A stretch of DNA of 64,000 bases from Phenylobacterium sp. J426 (GCF_024699945.1 NZ_JAJOMY010000001.1:2356001-2420000), one strand, 5' to 3'. Shown: positions 8,243-18,533, counted from the first letter of the stretch. Translations and numbers: made by a program. The notes: generated from the sequence alone by a model not told the origin.

Positions 8243-8752
8243 CTAACCCTTCTCGCTGTCCAGCATCGCCATCATGGGCGTCGCATAGCGGTCTCCCGCC
8301 GCCGCGCCCTTCGGCATGGCGGCCGGCGCCGATCAGCGGGATGATGTCCTCGCCGCGTGACGCGACCCACGCGATGGCGGCCTGCGCCGGCGTGACACCA
8401 GCCGCCTCGGCGACGGTGCGCAGGGCTTCGGCCAGCTTCAGGTTCTTCTCCAGGTTCTCGCCCTGGAAACGCGGCGCATGCGCCCGGAAGTCGTGGCCCG
8501 TGGGGGCCGCCGTCATGTGGCCGCCGATCAGTCCGCGGGAGAGCACGCCGTAGGCGGTGATGGCGATCCCCAGTTCGCGGCAGGTCTCGAGCACGCCGTC
8601 CTCGATGCCTCGCGACAGCAGGCTGTACTCGATCTGCAGGTCGCTGATCGGGTGGACCGCGGCCGCCCGCCGGATGGTTTCCGAGCCCACCTCGGAGAGC
8701 CCGATGTGGCGAACGTAGCCGGCCTGCACCAGCTCGGCGATCGCGCCGATTC
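8243..8752 (-). pseudogene. aldo/keto reductase remnant
   Basis: The C-terminal half of an aldo/keto reductase is readable from IGAIAELVQAGYVRHIGLSE through GVTPAQAAIAWVASRGEDII to IPLIGAG. The N-terminal half with the catalytic Tyr and Lys is missing. After IGAG the expected stretch of roughly 25-30 residues is absent and the frame changes; the last 24 codons (MPKGAAAGDRYATPMMAMLD) match the normal C-terminus. So there are two losses: the whole 5' half, cut at about 8750, and an internal deletion near 8317. It abuts head-to-head with a LysR remnant. It cannot make a working enzyme. Confidence 0.8.
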
Positions 8753-9028
8753 GAGCGCGCGGGGGAGAGCGTCCGCCTGGCGCCCGAAGGTCCGCTGATC
8801 TCCAGCAACCTCGCCCTCATGATGGAAGCGGCCGTCGCAGGCCTGGGCTTCGCCGCCGTGTTCGATGGCTATGTGCAGCCCTACCTCGAGCGCGGGGACC
8901 TGGTGGAGGTGCTGGCCGACTGGTCGGAGACGTTCGACGAACCCTATCTATACTACCCGAGCCGTCGCATTCCGCCGTCGCCGCTCAGGGCGTTCGTCGA
9001 CTTCGTGCAGGCCCAGCGTCGGGGCTAG
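8750..9028 (+). pseudogene. LysR-type regulator remnant, C-terminal end
   Basis: About 92 codons match the end of a LysR substrate-binding domain: FERAGESVRLAPEGPLISSN, then GLGFAAVFDGYVQPYLERGD, then YLYYPSRRIPPSPLRAFVDF. The DNA-binding half and most of the effector domain are absent. The homology starts abruptly at about 8750, exactly where the divergent aldo/keto reductase remnant ends. LysR genes are commonly divergent from the gene they control, so a single deletion probably removed the promoter region and the 5' ends of both. The stop overlaps that of the next gene by four bases (CTAG). Confidence 0.75.
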
Positions 9029-9526
9029 TTGTGGGCTTCCATCTCGCGGAGCTTGCGCCAGACGGTCATGCGCGACACGCCAAGCCGGCGTGCGATCTCC
9101 ACGGGTCCGACGCCCGCCCGTTTCAGGGCCCGGATCTGCTGGACCTCGGCGGGGCTGCCGCGGCGCTTGCGCGTCGCGTCGGACGCCAGCGCGCCGACGG
9201 CCTGGAGCACGGCGCGCAGCGCGCGGCCGCTCTCGCCCTGGCTGCTGATGCCGGCGTCGGCGACGTAAAGCGTGGGCGCCGCGGGCTTCGAGTCGCGCCA
9301 CGACGTCCAGGAGCTCGTGACTTGTGGTGGCCAGGTCTTCCAGCCGACCGACCACAAGCTGGTCGCCGGCGGCGATGAAGTCGAGGATCGAGGCCAGGAC
9401 GGGCGCCGCCGCGCCTTCGGCCAGGGAGGCTTCGGTCCGGACGACCTGGCATCCGAGGTCTTCGAGAGCCTGGACCTGCTCGCCCAGGTTCGCGTCGCTG
9501 GGTCGAACGTAGCCGATCTTGAGCAT
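9025..9526 (-). CDS. serine-recombinase-like protein with degenerate active site (frameshifted)
   Basis: The N-terminal half (MLKIGYVRPSDANLGEQVQA, then FIAAGDQLVVGRLEDLATTS) is a resolvase/invertase fold. The C-terminal half is a Hin-type helix-turn-helix (VGPVEIARRLGVSRMTVWRK). The halves are in different frames and join if one base is dropped from the GGG at 9274-9276, giving 166 residues. The nucleophilic Ser position is kept (RPSD), but the family motif DRLxR reads EDLAT, so both catalytic arginines are gone. It may be a DNA-binding protein derived from a recombinase, or a decaying gene. The ATG at 9526 has AGAGGG before it. The 142 bases upstream are relatively AT-rich and probably hold its promoter. 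Confidence 0.65.
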
Positions 9527-9668
9527 GCCGCCCTCTGAAGCACTCGCCACTCGGAGTTCCAGAGTCCCAGAAGAGGCCTTCGAAGTGAAGGTCTCAGCAG
9601 GTTAAATCTCGGCAATATTCGCCCTGCATCCTGCCCGCTCAGCCGTATTAGCGTTCGGCGAACCCCAA

Positions 9669-10211
9669 TTATGGCAGAATTGTAGCAAAATCTTCCGCGT
9701 TTCGTCTGAGGATGAACTCGGCGTCGACTGTCCGGCCGACATGGAAGCCGTATTCGCCCACCTTCTGGAAGCCTTGGCGGGCATAGAAGCGTTGCGCGCC
9801 GTAGTTCTCAGACCAGACGCCGATCCACACATTGCGTGGGCCATCCGCCAACAGCCAGGCCATCGTCTCCGAGAACAGCCGCTTGCCCAACCCGCCGCCC
9901 TGCCAGCCCTTCAGGAAGTAGATGCGTTTCAGCTCCCCACAGCCGTCCGTGACTTCGTCGTGGGGCAGGGCGCACGGTCCCGCCTGGGCATAACCGACCG
10001 GCCGGCCCCCGACCTCGACCAGCCAGGCCGCCTTGGCGGGGTCGGCGAGATCGGCCCGGGTCCGCGGTAGGCCGTAGGCCTCGCGCAGGAAGGTCGCCAG
10101 ATCAGAGGGCGGATAGAGGTGGCCGAAGGTTTCGCTGAAGGTCTGGGCGCCGAGCGCCGACAGCGTCTCGGCGTCCTCCGGCCCCGCACGGCGGATCAAG
10201 GCGTCGCTCAT
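9669..10211 (-). CDS. GNAT-family N-acetyltransferase
   Basis: A 180-residue acetyl-CoA-dependent acetyltransferase. It carries the strand-loop-helix with the pyrophosphate-binding pattern ([20 protein letters not shown]) and the later [20 protein letters not shown] typical of the fold. The acceptor is not predictable. The start [10 protein letters not shown] at 10211 fits the family; longer upstream starts add a non-conserved leader. It is divergent from the HDAC-family gene with only 73 bases between starts. Confidence 0.9.
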   Translation of the reverse strand: MSDALIRRAGPEDAETLSALGAQTFSETFGHLYPPSDLATFLREAYGLPRTRADLADPAKAAWLVEVGGRPVGYAQAGPCALPHDEVTDGCGELKRIYFLKGWQGGGLGKRLFSETMAWLLADGPRNVWIGVWSENYGAQRFYARQGFQKVGEYGFHVGRTVDAEFILRRNAEDFATILP

Positions 10212-10284
10212 CTGGCCCCCCGCGGCGTCCGTCGCGGATCGCCGGAATTCGAACTCGGGAGCGCCTTGCGTTAGGATGCCCCCC

Positions 10285-11211
10285 ATGGACGTCGCGCTTT
10301 ATACCCACGTGGACATGTTGGACCACCGTCCGGGCGAGGGTCACCCTGAGCGGCCGGAGCGGCTGCGGGCCGTGATCGACGCCCTCGACGACGCCTCGGA
10401 CCTGGCCCTGATCCCCAACGACGCACCGCTCGCCGAGGAGCCGGATCTGGCCCGGGTCCACGACCCGGCTCACCTCCAGCGCATCTTCGGCCTGTCGCCG
10501 GCCCGCGAGCTGCACGTCCTCGACGAGGACACCTACATGTCGGCCGGCAGCCTGATCGCAGCGCGACGGGCGGCCGGGGCGGCTGTCCAGGCGGTGCGCG
10601 ACGTGGCCCAGGGCCGGGCGCAGCGGGCGTTCTGCGCGGTCCGACCGCCCGGCCACCACGCCGAGCCCGGCCTGCCGATGGGCTTCTGCATCTTCTCCAA
10701 CGTGGCCGTGGCGGCAAAGGCCGCCCAGGCGGCCGGGCTGAAGCGCGTCGCCGTGGTCGACTTCGACATCCATCACGGCAACGGCACCCAGGCTGCCTTC
10801 GCCGGTCAGGACGGCCTGCTTCTCGCCTCCATCCAGCAGTGGCCGATGTGGCCCGGCACCGGACACCCCTCCGAAAACGTCGCGGGCAATATCGCCAACG
10901 CCGTCGCCCCGCCCGGAGCGCCCGCCGCCGTCTGGCGCGGGGCTTTCGAAGGGCTGATGGACGAGGTCGACGCCTTCCGGCCGGATCTGATCATCGTGTC
11001 CGCCGGCTTCGATGCTCACCGGCGCGACCCGATCGGCGGCGCGGGCCAGAGCCTGGAGGAGGACGACTTCGCCTGGGCCACGCGGGCCATCGTCTCGGTC
11101 GCGGCCCGCACGGCCAAGGGTCGGGTTGTGTCCTCGCTCGAGGGCGGGTACGACCTCGAAGCTCTGGGCCGCTCCGCGCTTGCGCATGTGAGAGCCCTGG
11201 CGGACGGGTGA
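10285..11211 (+). CDS. histone-deacetylase-family amidohydrolase
   Basis: A 308-residue zinc-dependent deacetylase of the arginase/HDAC fold. Hallmarks: GHPERPERL near the N-terminus, the catalytic His pair in [10 protein letters not shown], the zinc ligands in [10 protein letters not shown] and [11 protein letters not shown], and the C-terminal [10 protein letters not shown]. Bacterial members deacetylate acetylated polyamines or proteins; the substrate here is unknown. The ATG at 10285 is chosen because TTAGGA ends nine bases before it; an ATG three codons earlier is possible. The following phosphatase gene starts 50 bases downstream on the same strand. Confidence 0.9.
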   Translation: MDVALYTHVDMLDHRPGEGHPERPERLRAVIDALDDASDLALIPNDAPLAEEPDLARVHDPAHLQRIFGLSPARELHVLDEDTYMSAGSLIAARRAAGAAVQAVRDVAQGRAQRAFCAVRPPGHHAEPGLPMGFCIFSNVAVAAKAAQAAGLKRVAVVDFDIHHGNGTQAAFAGQDGLLLASIQQWPMWPGTGHPSENVAGNIANAVAPPGAPAAVWRGAFEGLMDEVDAFRPDLIIVSAGFDAHRRDPIGGAGQSLEEDDFAWATRAIVSVAARTAKGRVVSSLEGGYDLEALGRSALAHVRALADG

Positions 11212-11260
11212 GGGGCTTTCAGTTGCGCTTTGGCGCCAACGGCAAGGGCGTACGGGTCTG

Positions 11261-11881
11261 ATGAGTAGGGCCCTGACCGACGAGCCTCCGGCGAAGCCCG
11301 CCGCGATCCGCCATGGCGCGATCATCCTTGCGCGGCACGGAGAGCCGGCGCTGTCGCGCAAGGTCCGGCTGAATGCCGCCGAGTACCGCGAGTTCTGGGC
11401 CAATTACGAGATCCTGGGCCTGCTGCCGGGCCAGACGCCGCCCAAGCAGCTGCTGAGCTTCGTGGAATCCTGCGGGGCGCTGATCTCCTCGACCCGCCTG
11501 CGCTCGATCGAGAGCGTCCAGGCGCTGGCGAAGGATCGCGTCTTCGATCGCCACGACCTGCTGATCGAGGCGCCCCTCCCGCCGCCGAACTGGCCGCGCT
11601 GGATCCGGATGTCGCCCTCGCTCTGGGGCTTCTTCGCCCGCCTCTGGTGGTGGTTCTTCGACCATCACGAGGGGCAGGAGACGCGCTCCCAGGCCGAGGA
11701 GCGCGCAGATCGCGCCGCCGCCATGCTGATCGGCCTGGCCGCCAGCGGCGAGAACGTGGTGGTCCTCGCCCACGGCTTCTTCAACTTCATGGTCGGCCGG
11801 TCCTTGCGGAAGCTCGGCTGGAAGCTCGTCGAGAGCGAGGGCTACAAGTACTGGTCCATGCGTCGCTTCGAACGCGGCTGA
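11261..11881 (+). CDS. histidine phosphatase-family protein
   Basis: A 206-residue protein with the phosphohistidine motif LARHGEP near residue 25, a conserved STRLRSIES arginine segment and the second catalytic histidine in VVLAHGFFN. This is the phosphoglycerate-mutase-like fold. A tryptophan-rich segment (FFARLWWWFFDHHEG) is unusual and may be a membrane-contact or lid element. Substrate unknown. It ends four bases before the convergent phoX-like gene. Confidence 0.8.
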   Translation: MSRALTDEPPAKPAAIRHGAIILARHGEPALSRKVRLNAAEYREFWANYEILGLLPGQTPPKQLLSFVESCGALISSTRLRSIESVQALAKDRVFDRHDLLIEAPLPPPNWPRWIRMSPSLWGFFARLWWWFFDHHEGQETRSQAEERADRAAAMLIGLAASGENVVVLAHGFFNFMVGRSLRKLGWKLVESEGYKYWSMRRFERG

Positions 11882-11885
11882 CCTC

Positions 11886-13298
11886 TTACGCCCTGAGCTT
11901 CTTCCACGGCCCGGTGATCGCCAGGGTCATCCCCGGGAAGTAGATGTTCACGAAGCAGGTCGAACCGTCCGGCGAGAAGCAGACCCCAGCGAGTTCGGTG
12001 TTGGGCGCCAGCGGCAGGGCGGGCTTCTGCGCATTGCGGCCGACCGTATAGATCTGCCCCTTGGGCGTGACCGCCTTCAGCATGTTGTAGCCGGCATACT
12101 TGTCCTCGCAGAGGAACAGATGCCCGTTCGGCGCGATGGCGAGGTTGTCGGGCATCGACAGCCGCTGCTTGTCGGTGGTCTCCAGGAACAGCTCGATGTC
12201 GCCGGGATGGTCCGCTTCGCCCGGCTTGCCCTCGTGCGGCGAGGGCCGATAGCGCATCACCTGGCCGTCGCGGCTCGGCCCGCCGCTGGTGCAGGTGAAA
12301 TAGAGCTCGCCGTCCCCGAAGTAGATGCCCTCGCCTCGGGCGAAATAGGCCGCGCCCTTGCCGTGGCCCCGGTGGCGCAGGTCGTTGTGCGGGTTGTCCA
12401 CGCCTTCGAGGTCCACCCAGACCACCTTTTTGCGGTCGCCCGTCTTCCAGAACGGCTTGTCCCAGTTCCGCGGGTCGGCGCTGGCGCCTTCGCGGAAGCC
12501 CAGCGCCTGCAGCCGGCCGCCGGCGTGCAGCCGCGCGGGATCGTTCGGCAGGTAGCGGTAGAACAGGCCTGAGCCGTCCGAGGCGTCCTCGGTCAGATAG
12601 ACGATGCCCGTCCGCGGGTCGGTGGCCGTGGCCTCGTGCTTGTAGCGGCCCATGCTGGTGATGGGGGCGGGGTCGGCCAAGCCGCGCAGGTCGGCCGGAA
12701 CCTCGAACACCCAGCCGTGGTCCTTCGTCCCGCCGTCGCCGGCCTTGATCTCGGTCTCCTCGCAGCTGAGCCAGCTGCGCTGCGGCGTGTGTCCGCCGGC
12801 GCAGTTCACCGCCGTCCCGGCGAGGCTCAGATGGTGCGTGACCAGGCGCTGCTGCTTGAGGTCCCAGACCAGAGTGGTCGTCCCGCCGTCCATCGGCACG
12901 CCGGACGCGATGCGGTCATAGGCCTTGTCGGCCGGAACCTTGGACGCGAGGCCCCCGTCCTTGCCGAAGGCCGAGCGGTCCGGCTCGGTGGGCCGCTGTT
13001 CGTGATTGCGCACCAGGATCACCCGGTTCCGGTCGGCGACGTCGGGGAAGCAGGCCATGCCGTCGTGCTTGCCGGGCGTCAGCAGGCCGTCGTCCATCAC
13101 CTGTCCGGCGCGCGAGACCACCTTGTACGAGAAGCCCTCCGGCAGGTCGAAGACGCCGGCGGGGTCAGGCTGCAGCGGGCCGTAGCCCACGATGTCATCC
13201 TTGGAGCCGCCGAGCGATTGCGCGGTGGCGCGTGAGAGGCCGGCGAAGGCGGCGGAGGTGGCCGCGAGGGCCAGGAAGCTGCGACGGCTGACGGACAT
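11886..13298 (-). CDS. PhoX-family phosphatase (DUF839), Tat-exported
   Basis: A 470-residue protein with a clear twin-arginine signal (MSVSRRSFLALAATSAAFAG), so it is folded before export to the periplasm. The body matches PhoX-type beta-propeller phosphatases (VRNHEQRPTEP, SWLSCEETEIKAGDG, GRYKHEATATDPRTG, LFLCEDKYAGYN), which use calcium and iron to hydrolyse phosphate monoesters. The closest subfamily may be a general DUF839 protein with an untested activity. No PhoB box was identified. The gene reads towards the phosphatase gene at 11881. Confidence 0.85.
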   Translation of the reverse strand: MSVSRRSFLALAATSAAFAGLSRATAQSLGGSKDDIVGYGPLQPDPAGVFDLPEGFSYKVVSRAGQVMDDGLLTPGKHDGMACFPDVADRNRVILVRNHEQRPTEPDRSAFGKDGGLASKVPADKAYDRIASGVPMDGGTTTLVWDLKQQRLVTHHLSLAGTAVNCAGGHTPQRSWLSCEETEIKAGDGGTKDHGWVFEVPADLRGLADPAPITSMGRYKHEATATDPRTGIVYLTEDASDGSGLFYRYLPNDPARLHAGGRLQALGFREGASADPRNWDKPFWKTGDRKKVVWVDLEGVDNPHNDLRHRGHGKGAAYFARGEGIYFGDGELYFTCTSGGPSRDGQVMRYRPSPHEGKPGEADHPGDIELFLETTDKQRLSMPDNLAIAPNGHLFLCEDKYAGYNMLKAVTPKGQIYTVGRNAQKPALPLAPNTELAGVCFSPDGSTCFVNIYFPGMTLAITGPWKKLRA

Positions 13299-13441
13299 GA
13301 TCTTCGGATTGCACCCCTGCTGGCCGCGAGCTATCCGCCGTCCGTTGCAATCCGATGACGGAGTCGCCGCCGGCCAGCCTTAGCGGGTGGACCGCCCGGG
13401 ACGCCAGTTCTAGGTTCGCCGCAAGCCTGAAGAGAGACCTT

Positions 13442-13687
13442 ATGTCCGAGCCCGCCGACATCGCCGCCATGAGCTTCGAGCAGGCGCTGGCCGAGCTGGA
13501 GCAGATCGTCGGGCGGCTGGAGTCCGGTCAGGCTCCGCTCGAGGACTCGATCCGGATGTACGAGCGCGGCGCGGCGTTGAAGGCCCACTGCGAGGCCCGC
13601 CTGGAAGCCGCGCGCCTGCGGGTCGAGAAGATCGTCATGGGCGCCAACGGCGGGCAGCCCTCGGCCGAGCCCGCCGAGTTCGGCTGA
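13442..13687 (+). CDS. xseB: exodeoxyribonuclease VII small subunit
   Basis: An 81-residue coiled protein. The core is the family signature ([20 protein letters not shown], then [20 protein letters not shown]). With XseA it makes the single-strand-specific exonuclease VII. The ATG at 13442 is chosen because it gives the usual size and has a GAGAGA-type site before it; an upstream ATG would add an unconserved leader. The stop overlaps the ATG of ispA by one base (TGATG). The order xseB-ispA-dxs is a well-known conserved operon. Confidence 0.93.
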   Translation: MSEPADIAAMSFEQALAELEQIVGRLESGQAPLEDSIRMYERGAALKAHCEARLEAARLRVEKIVMGANGGQPSAEPAEFG

Positions 13688-14565
13688 TGGACCTCTCGCG
13701 CCGGGTGGCGGAGGCCGCCGACCTCGTGACGGTGGCGCTCGACGAGCTCCTTCCCCGGGCCGATGGGCCGGAGAGCCGGCTCACCGAAGCCATGCGCTAT
13801 GCGGTGCTCGGGCCCGGCAAGCGGCTTCGCACCTTCTTCGCCCTCGAGACGGGCCGCATGTTCGATCTCGACGATCGGGCCGTCCTGCGCTCGGCCTGCG
13901 CGCTGGAGTGCATCCACGCCTACAGCCTCGTCCACGACGATCTGCCGTGCATGGACGACGACGACGTCCGCCGCGGGCGACCCACCGTGCATCGGGCCTA
14001 CGACGAAGCGACGGCGGTGCTGGCCGGCGACGCCCTGCAGACCGCCGCCTTCGAGATCCTGGCCCACCCCGACACACATTCGGACGGCGGCGTGCGCAGC
14101 GAGCTGATCATGCGTCTGGCCCTGGCCTCGGGCGCCCGTGGCATGGCCGGCGGCCAGATGATCGACATCCTGGGCGTCCGTGACGACCTCGGCGGCGTCG
14201 CCCGGATGCAACGCCTGAAGACCGGCGCCCTGATCGCCTGCGCGTTCGAGCTGCCGCTGGTGCTGGCCCGCGCCAAGGAAGCCGAGCGCCACGCCTTGAT
14301 GGCCTTCGCCCATGATCTGGGCCTGGCCTATCAGATCGTCGACGACCTGCTGGACGCCGAGGGCGACGAGGCGGCGATGGGCAAGGCGGCCCGCAAGGAC
14401 GCCCAGAAGGGCAAGGCGAATTTCGTCACCCTGCTCGGCGTCGACGCCGCGCGCGAGCGCCTCGGCCTGCTCGAAAAGCAGACGAAATCCCACCTGGACC
14501 CCTTTGGCGACCGGGCCGATTTCCTGCGGGCCAGCGTCGATTTCGTGCTAGAGCGCCGGCAGTAG
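13687..14565 (+). CDS. ispA: farnesyl/polyprenyl diphosphate synthase
   Basis: A 292-residue prenyltransferase that joins isopentenyl diphosphate to allylic diphosphates, feeding quinone, undecaprenyl and hopanoid synthesis. The first aspartate-rich motif is [17 protein letters not shown] and the second [19 protein letters not shown] and GGQMIDILG are also family-typical. The residues before the first motif suggest a short-chain (C15) enzyme, but chain length is inference. It is translationally coupled to xseB and followed after 26 bases by dxs. Confidence 0.93.
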   Translation: MDLSRRVAEAADLVTVALDELLPRADGPESRLTEAMRYAVLGPGKRLRTFFALETGRMFDLDDRAVLRSACALECIHAYSLVHDDLPCMDDDDVRRGRPTVHRAYDEATAVLAGDALQTAAFEILAHPDTHSDGGVRSELIMRLALASGARGMAGGQMIDILGVRDDLGGVARMQRLKTGALIACAFELPLVLARAKEAERHALMAFAHDLGLAYQIVDDLLDAEGDEAAMGKAARKDAQKGKANFVTLLGVDAARERLGLLEKQTKSHLDPFGDRADFLRASVDFVLERRQ

Positions 14566-14591
14566 CCCGGAAAGACGTACCCGCGTTCCCC

Positions 14592-16512
14592 ATGCCGCCC
14601 GCAACACCTCTCCTCGACAACGTCCATTCGCCCGCCGACACGCGCGGCCTCTCGATCCCGCAGCTGCGCCAGCTTGCGGACGAGGTGCGCGCCGAGACCA
14701 TCGATGCGGTGTCGCAGACGGGCGGCCACCTCGGCGCAGGCCTGGGCGTGGTCGAGCTCACCGTGGCCCTGCACCACGTCTATGAGACGCCCAGGGACAT
14801 CCTGATCTGGGACGTGGGCCACCAGGCCTATCCGCACAAGATCCTCACCGGTCGCCGCGACCGCATCCGCACCCTGAGACAGGGCGGCGGCCTTTCGGGC
14901 TTCACCAAGCGGGCCGAGAGCGAATACGACCCGTTCGGGGCCGCCCACGCGGCGACCTCGATTTCGGCGGCGCTCGGCTTCTGCGCGGCGCGCGACGCCG
15001 CCGGTCGCGACAACAGGGTGGTGGCCGTCATCGGCGACGGCTCGATGAGCGCCGGCATGGCCTATGAGGCCATGAACACCGCCTACGACACGACCAAGCA
15101 GCTCACCGTCATCCTGAACGACAACGACATGTCGATCGCGCCGCCTGTGGGCGGCATGAGCGCCTACATGGCGAGGCTTGTCTCGGGCGGCGGCTACCAG
15201 TCGCTGCGTAATGTCGGCAAGGCGGTCGCCAAGGCCTTCCCGCGCCCGATCCAGGAGGCCGCCCGCAAGGCCGAGGAATTCGCCCGCGGCATGGTCACCG
15301 GCGGCACGTTCTTCGAGGAGCTCGGCTTCTATTATGTCGGCCCGATCGATGGCCACGACATGGACGCCCTGGTCCACGTGCTGCAGAACGCCCGCAAGAT
15401 CGACGACAAGCCCGTGCTGGTCCACGTCGTCACTCAGAAGGGCAAGGGCTACGCCCCCCGCCGAGAACGCCGCCGACAAGTATCACGGCGTGGTCAAGTT
15501 CGACGTCGTCACCGGCCAGCAGGCCAAGCCTGCCCAGGCCGGCGCGCCCAGCTACACCAAGGTCTTCGCCCAGGAGCTGATCAAGCACGCCGAGCGCGAC
15601 GACAAGATCGTCGCCATTACTGCGGCCATGCCGTCGGGCACCGGTCTCGACCTCTTCGGTCAGAAGTTCCCGGACCGGACCTTCGACGTCGGCATCGCCG
15701 AACAGCACGCGGTGACCTTCGCCGCCGGCCTCGCCGCCGACGGCATGAAGCCCTTTGCGGCGATCTATTCCACCTTCCTGCAGCGCGGCTACGACCAGGT
15801 CGTCCACGACGTGGCGATCCAGGGCCTGCCGGTTCGCTTCGCCATCGACCGCGCTGGCCTGGTCGGCGCCGACGGTCCGACGCACGCCGGCTCGTTCGAC
15901 GTCGGCTACCTCGGGCAACTCCCCGGCATGGTGCTGATGGGCCCGTCCGACGAGGCCGAGCTCGCGCGCGCCATCGCCACGGCCGTGGCTATCGACGGCC
16001 GGCCTTCGGCCTTCCGCTATCCGCGCGGCGAAGGCGTGGGCGTCGAGATCCCGGCGCTCGCCGACCCGCTGGAGATCGGTAAGGGCCGCATCGTCCGCGA
16101 GGGCACAGCGGTCGCGATCCTGTCGTTCGGCACGCGGCTGACCGAAAGCCTGCGGGCCGCCGACCTGCTGGCCGCGCGCGGCCTCTCCGCCACCGTCGCC
16201 GACGCCCGCTTCGCCAAGCCCCTCGACCTCGACCTGCTGCTTCGGCTCGCCCGCGAGCACGAGGCCCTGATCACGGTGGAGGAGGGCGCGCTGGGCGGCT
16301 TCGGCGCCTTCGTGCTGCATGCGCTGGCCGAGCACGGCGCGCTCGACCGTGGTCTGAAGATCCGCACGCTCACCCTGCCCGACGTGTTCCAGGATCAGGA
16401 CAAGCCCGAGATCATGTACGCCCAGGCAGGGCTTGATGCCGAAGGCATCGTTCGCGCCGCGCTGGGCGCGCTGGGCGCCGACAACGCCTCGGCGGCGGGG
16501 CGCCGGGCCTAA
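14592..16512 (+). CDS. dxs: 1-deoxy-D-xylulose-5-phosphate synthase (one-base frameshift)
   Basis: A thiamine-diphosphate enzyme that condenses pyruvate and glyceraldehyde 3-phosphate, the first step of the MEP pathway. Seen: [17 protein letters not shown], the ThDP motif [19 protein letters not shown] with NDNDMSI, and in the second half [17 protein letters not shown]. The frame breaks at the C6 run 15454-15459; removing one C gives [17 protein letters not shown] and a normal 639-residue protein. Because dxs is normally essential and the rest is perfectly conserved, a sequencing error is far likelier than a null allele. It overlaps the convergent lipoprotein gene by four bases (CTAA). Confidence 0.92.
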
Positions 16513-16976
16513 GCCGCGCGGCAGCCTTCCACGAAGCGGCGCCCTTCGTCCGCCGCCGGCGGCAGCTGCGTCCGGCGGGCGCCGACCTGCACGGTCAGCG
16601 GCTCGCCGCGCCGGAAACGCTCGAGCGTCGGGTCGGTCGCCGCCGTCACCGCCTCGATAAGGAAGCCACCAGTCATCATGTCGGGCTGCGCCTCCGCCGG
16701 CCGACGCGAGGCGGCGCGCCCCACATGGAGGGTCATGACCGGCGCGGCGCGATCTTCATGGTCCACGAGCGTCACCAGCACCTCGCCGGAGCGAGGCTCG
16801 CAGGCCAGCATGAGGACCACATTGTCCGTGCCCGGCTCGCCGTAGGCCAGCTTGTTCTCGTCCGGCGTCTCGACGAGACCCCAGCTCATCGGCTCGACCG
16901 GGACGGGCGTCACCGGATGGGCGCAGGCCGCGACGCTGAGTGCGGCGAAAAGGCTGAAAAGACAACGGCGGCGCAT
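16509..16976 (-). CDS. putative lipoprotein, unknown function
   Basis: A 155-residue protein with a lipoprotein signal ([20 protein letters not shown], lipobox LSVAAC), so it is probably anchored in the outer or inner membrane facing the periplasm. The mature part is short and beta-rich ([20 protein letters not shown]). I do not recognise the family. It lies next to the end of the flagellar cluster but reads away from it, and its upstream gap carries a GTTAACG sequence of unknown meaning. Confidence 0.7.
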   Translation of the reverse strand: MRRRCLFSLFAALSVAACAHPVTPVPVEPMSWGLVETPDENKLAYGEPGTDNVVLMLACEPRSGEVLVTLVDHEDRAAPVMTLHVGRAASRRPAEAQPDMMTGGFLIEAVTAATDPTLERFRRGEPLTVQVGARRTQLPPAADEGRRFVEGCRAA

Positions 16977-17032
16977 GACGCTCCCTCTATGGGGTTAACG
17001 CCAGCGCCCGCGCATTGATCCCGATCACATTC

Positions 17033-17783
17033 TTAGAACGGCGAGAAGCGCTCGATCAGCGACTGGCCGGCCGGCGTCTTCTGCACGCGGCTGATGTCGC
17101 CGCGACCGCCGTAGCTGATACGCGCCTCGGCGATCTGGGTGTGGCGGATGGTGTTGGACGCCGTGATGTCCTCGGGCCGCACGATGCCCGCCACCGTCAG
17201 CTGCCGGATGTCGGTGTTCGTGCGGACCTCCTGGGTCCCCTGGATCGTCATGTTGCCGTTCGGCAGGATGCCAGTGACCACGGCGGCGATGGTCAGGCTG
17301 ATCTTCTCGGCCCGGTTCACCGCGCCGGCCCCGGTGTTCGCGAACTTCGAGCTCGTCGAGATGGCGTTGGCGGGGTCGTACTCTCCCGGCAGCAGCCTGC
17401 CGAGGCTGCTCTCCAGGCCCAGCAGGTGGGGAATGCCGGCGGTGGCGCCCGAGCTGCGCGAGCTGGTCGTCGAATTGATCGTCTTGGCGCTGTCGTCGAT
17501 GTCGATCTGCACCGTCAGGATGTCTCCCACCCGGCCGGCGCGCTGGTCGGTGAAGAACGTGCGGGCGCCGACACGCCACAGCGAGTTGGCGCTGGCCGGC
17601 TGGGGCAGGGGCTCGCGGACCGAGGCCAGGGGCACGACCTGCTGCTGCACGCCGACGATTGCGGCGGGGTACCCCACGGGGGCCAGTTCCGGGCCGCGCA
17701 CCGCCTCGGTCACCGTCGAACAGGCGGCCAGCGGAGCGCCAAGAAGCAGGGGGGCGAGCAGGGCGAGGGGGGCGGAGACGCAT
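17033..17783 (-). CDS. flgH: flagellar L-ring protein FlgH (one-base frameshift in the signal peptide)
   Basis: The outer-membrane L-ring lipoprotein through which the rod passes. The body carries family signatures (SLWRVGARTFFTDQRAGRVG, DILTVQIDIDDSAKT, then RTNTDIRQLTVAGIVRPEDI). The N-terminus is in another frame: dropping one base from the G6 run 17767-17772 gives MRLRPLALLAPLLLGAPLAA followed by lipobox Cys, a textbook lipoprotein signal, and a 249-residue protein. Start ATG at 17783. It is the last gene of flgF-flgG-flgA-flgH, 11 bases after flgA. Confidence 0.93.
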
Positions 17784-17794
17784 GGGGGCTTCCT

Positions 17795-18529
17795 TCAGCG
17801 GAGCGCGACGCGGGTGGAACGGTTGAGCAGCTTGAGCTGGTCGGCGGCCGGGCCGACGGCGGCCTGGCCGGGACCGGTGACGACGGCCTGGACGACCTTC
17901 TTCGAGGAGACGTTCTGGACGTTGATGGTCTCGCCCACGCCGCCGCCGGTGACGGCCTTGGCCTGCAGGGCCAGGGACACGCCGTCGGCCTCGTAGGTCA
18001 GGGTGACGATCTCGCCGGCCTTCACCACCTCGACGGCGGCGATGTCGCGACCGGCCACGGCGGCGCCCATGCGCAGCGGCCGCCGGGCAGCGAGACCTAC
18101 CACCATGTCCGGGTCCGACGGCGCGTCGGTCGGCGCCATGGCGGCCTTGCCCCAGATGAGATCGGTGGCCTGGATGGTTTCGCCCGCCATGATGTTGCGC
18201 GACCAGGTCAGCACCTCGACGTTGCCGCGCTGGGCCACGGCGGGCGCGCCGCCGCGCACGACGATCTGGCGGATGCCCTGGGCGTTGGCCCAGTCGAGGC
18301 CGGCGCGCCGCGCCGCGGCCTGAACCGTGGCGGCGTTCAGCATCATCGTCTGGCCCGTGCGCGCCGCGAGCGGGACGCCGGCCGCCGCGCCCGCGCCGTC
18401 GAACAGGTCGCCCAGGGTGACCAGGCCATCGGCGTCGGTCACGTCGGCCTTGAGTGTCACGGGCGTGCCCGCCAGCGCGGGGCCGGCGACCAGCAGGGCG
18501 GCGAAGGTGAGGGAGGCCAGCGCCTTCAT
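17795..18529 (-). CDS. flgA: flagellar P-ring assembly chaperone FlgA
   Basis: A 244-residue periplasmic protein with a Sec signal (MKALASLTFAALLVAGPALA). The C-terminal SAF domain includes VEVLTWSRNIMAGETIQATD, ARRPLRMGAAVAGRDI, VVKAGEIVTLTYEADG and the tail TINVQNVSSKKVVQAVV. FlgA helps FlgI assemble the P-ring. It lies between flgG and flgH in the order usual for Caulobacterales. No flgI is in this window after flgH. Confidence 0.95.
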   Translation of the reverse strand: MKALASLTFAALLVAGPALAGTPVTLKADVTDADGLVTLGDLFDGAGAAAGVPLAARTGQTMMLNAATVQAAARRAGLDWANAQGIRQIVVRGGAPAVAQRGNVEVLTWSRNIMAGETIQATDLIWGKAAMAPTDAPSDPDMVVGLAARRPLRMGAAVAGRDIAAVEVVKAGEIVTLTYEADGVSLALQAKAVTGGGVGETINVQNVSSKKVVQAVVTGPGQAAVGPAADQLKLLNRSTRVALR

Positions 18530-18533
18530 GGCT

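Noticed and set aside
15454-15459. Homopolymer phase variation in dxs and the other broken genes
   Set aside because: The tracts are short (3-7 bases), changes go both ways and hit an essential gene; sequencing error explains all of them.
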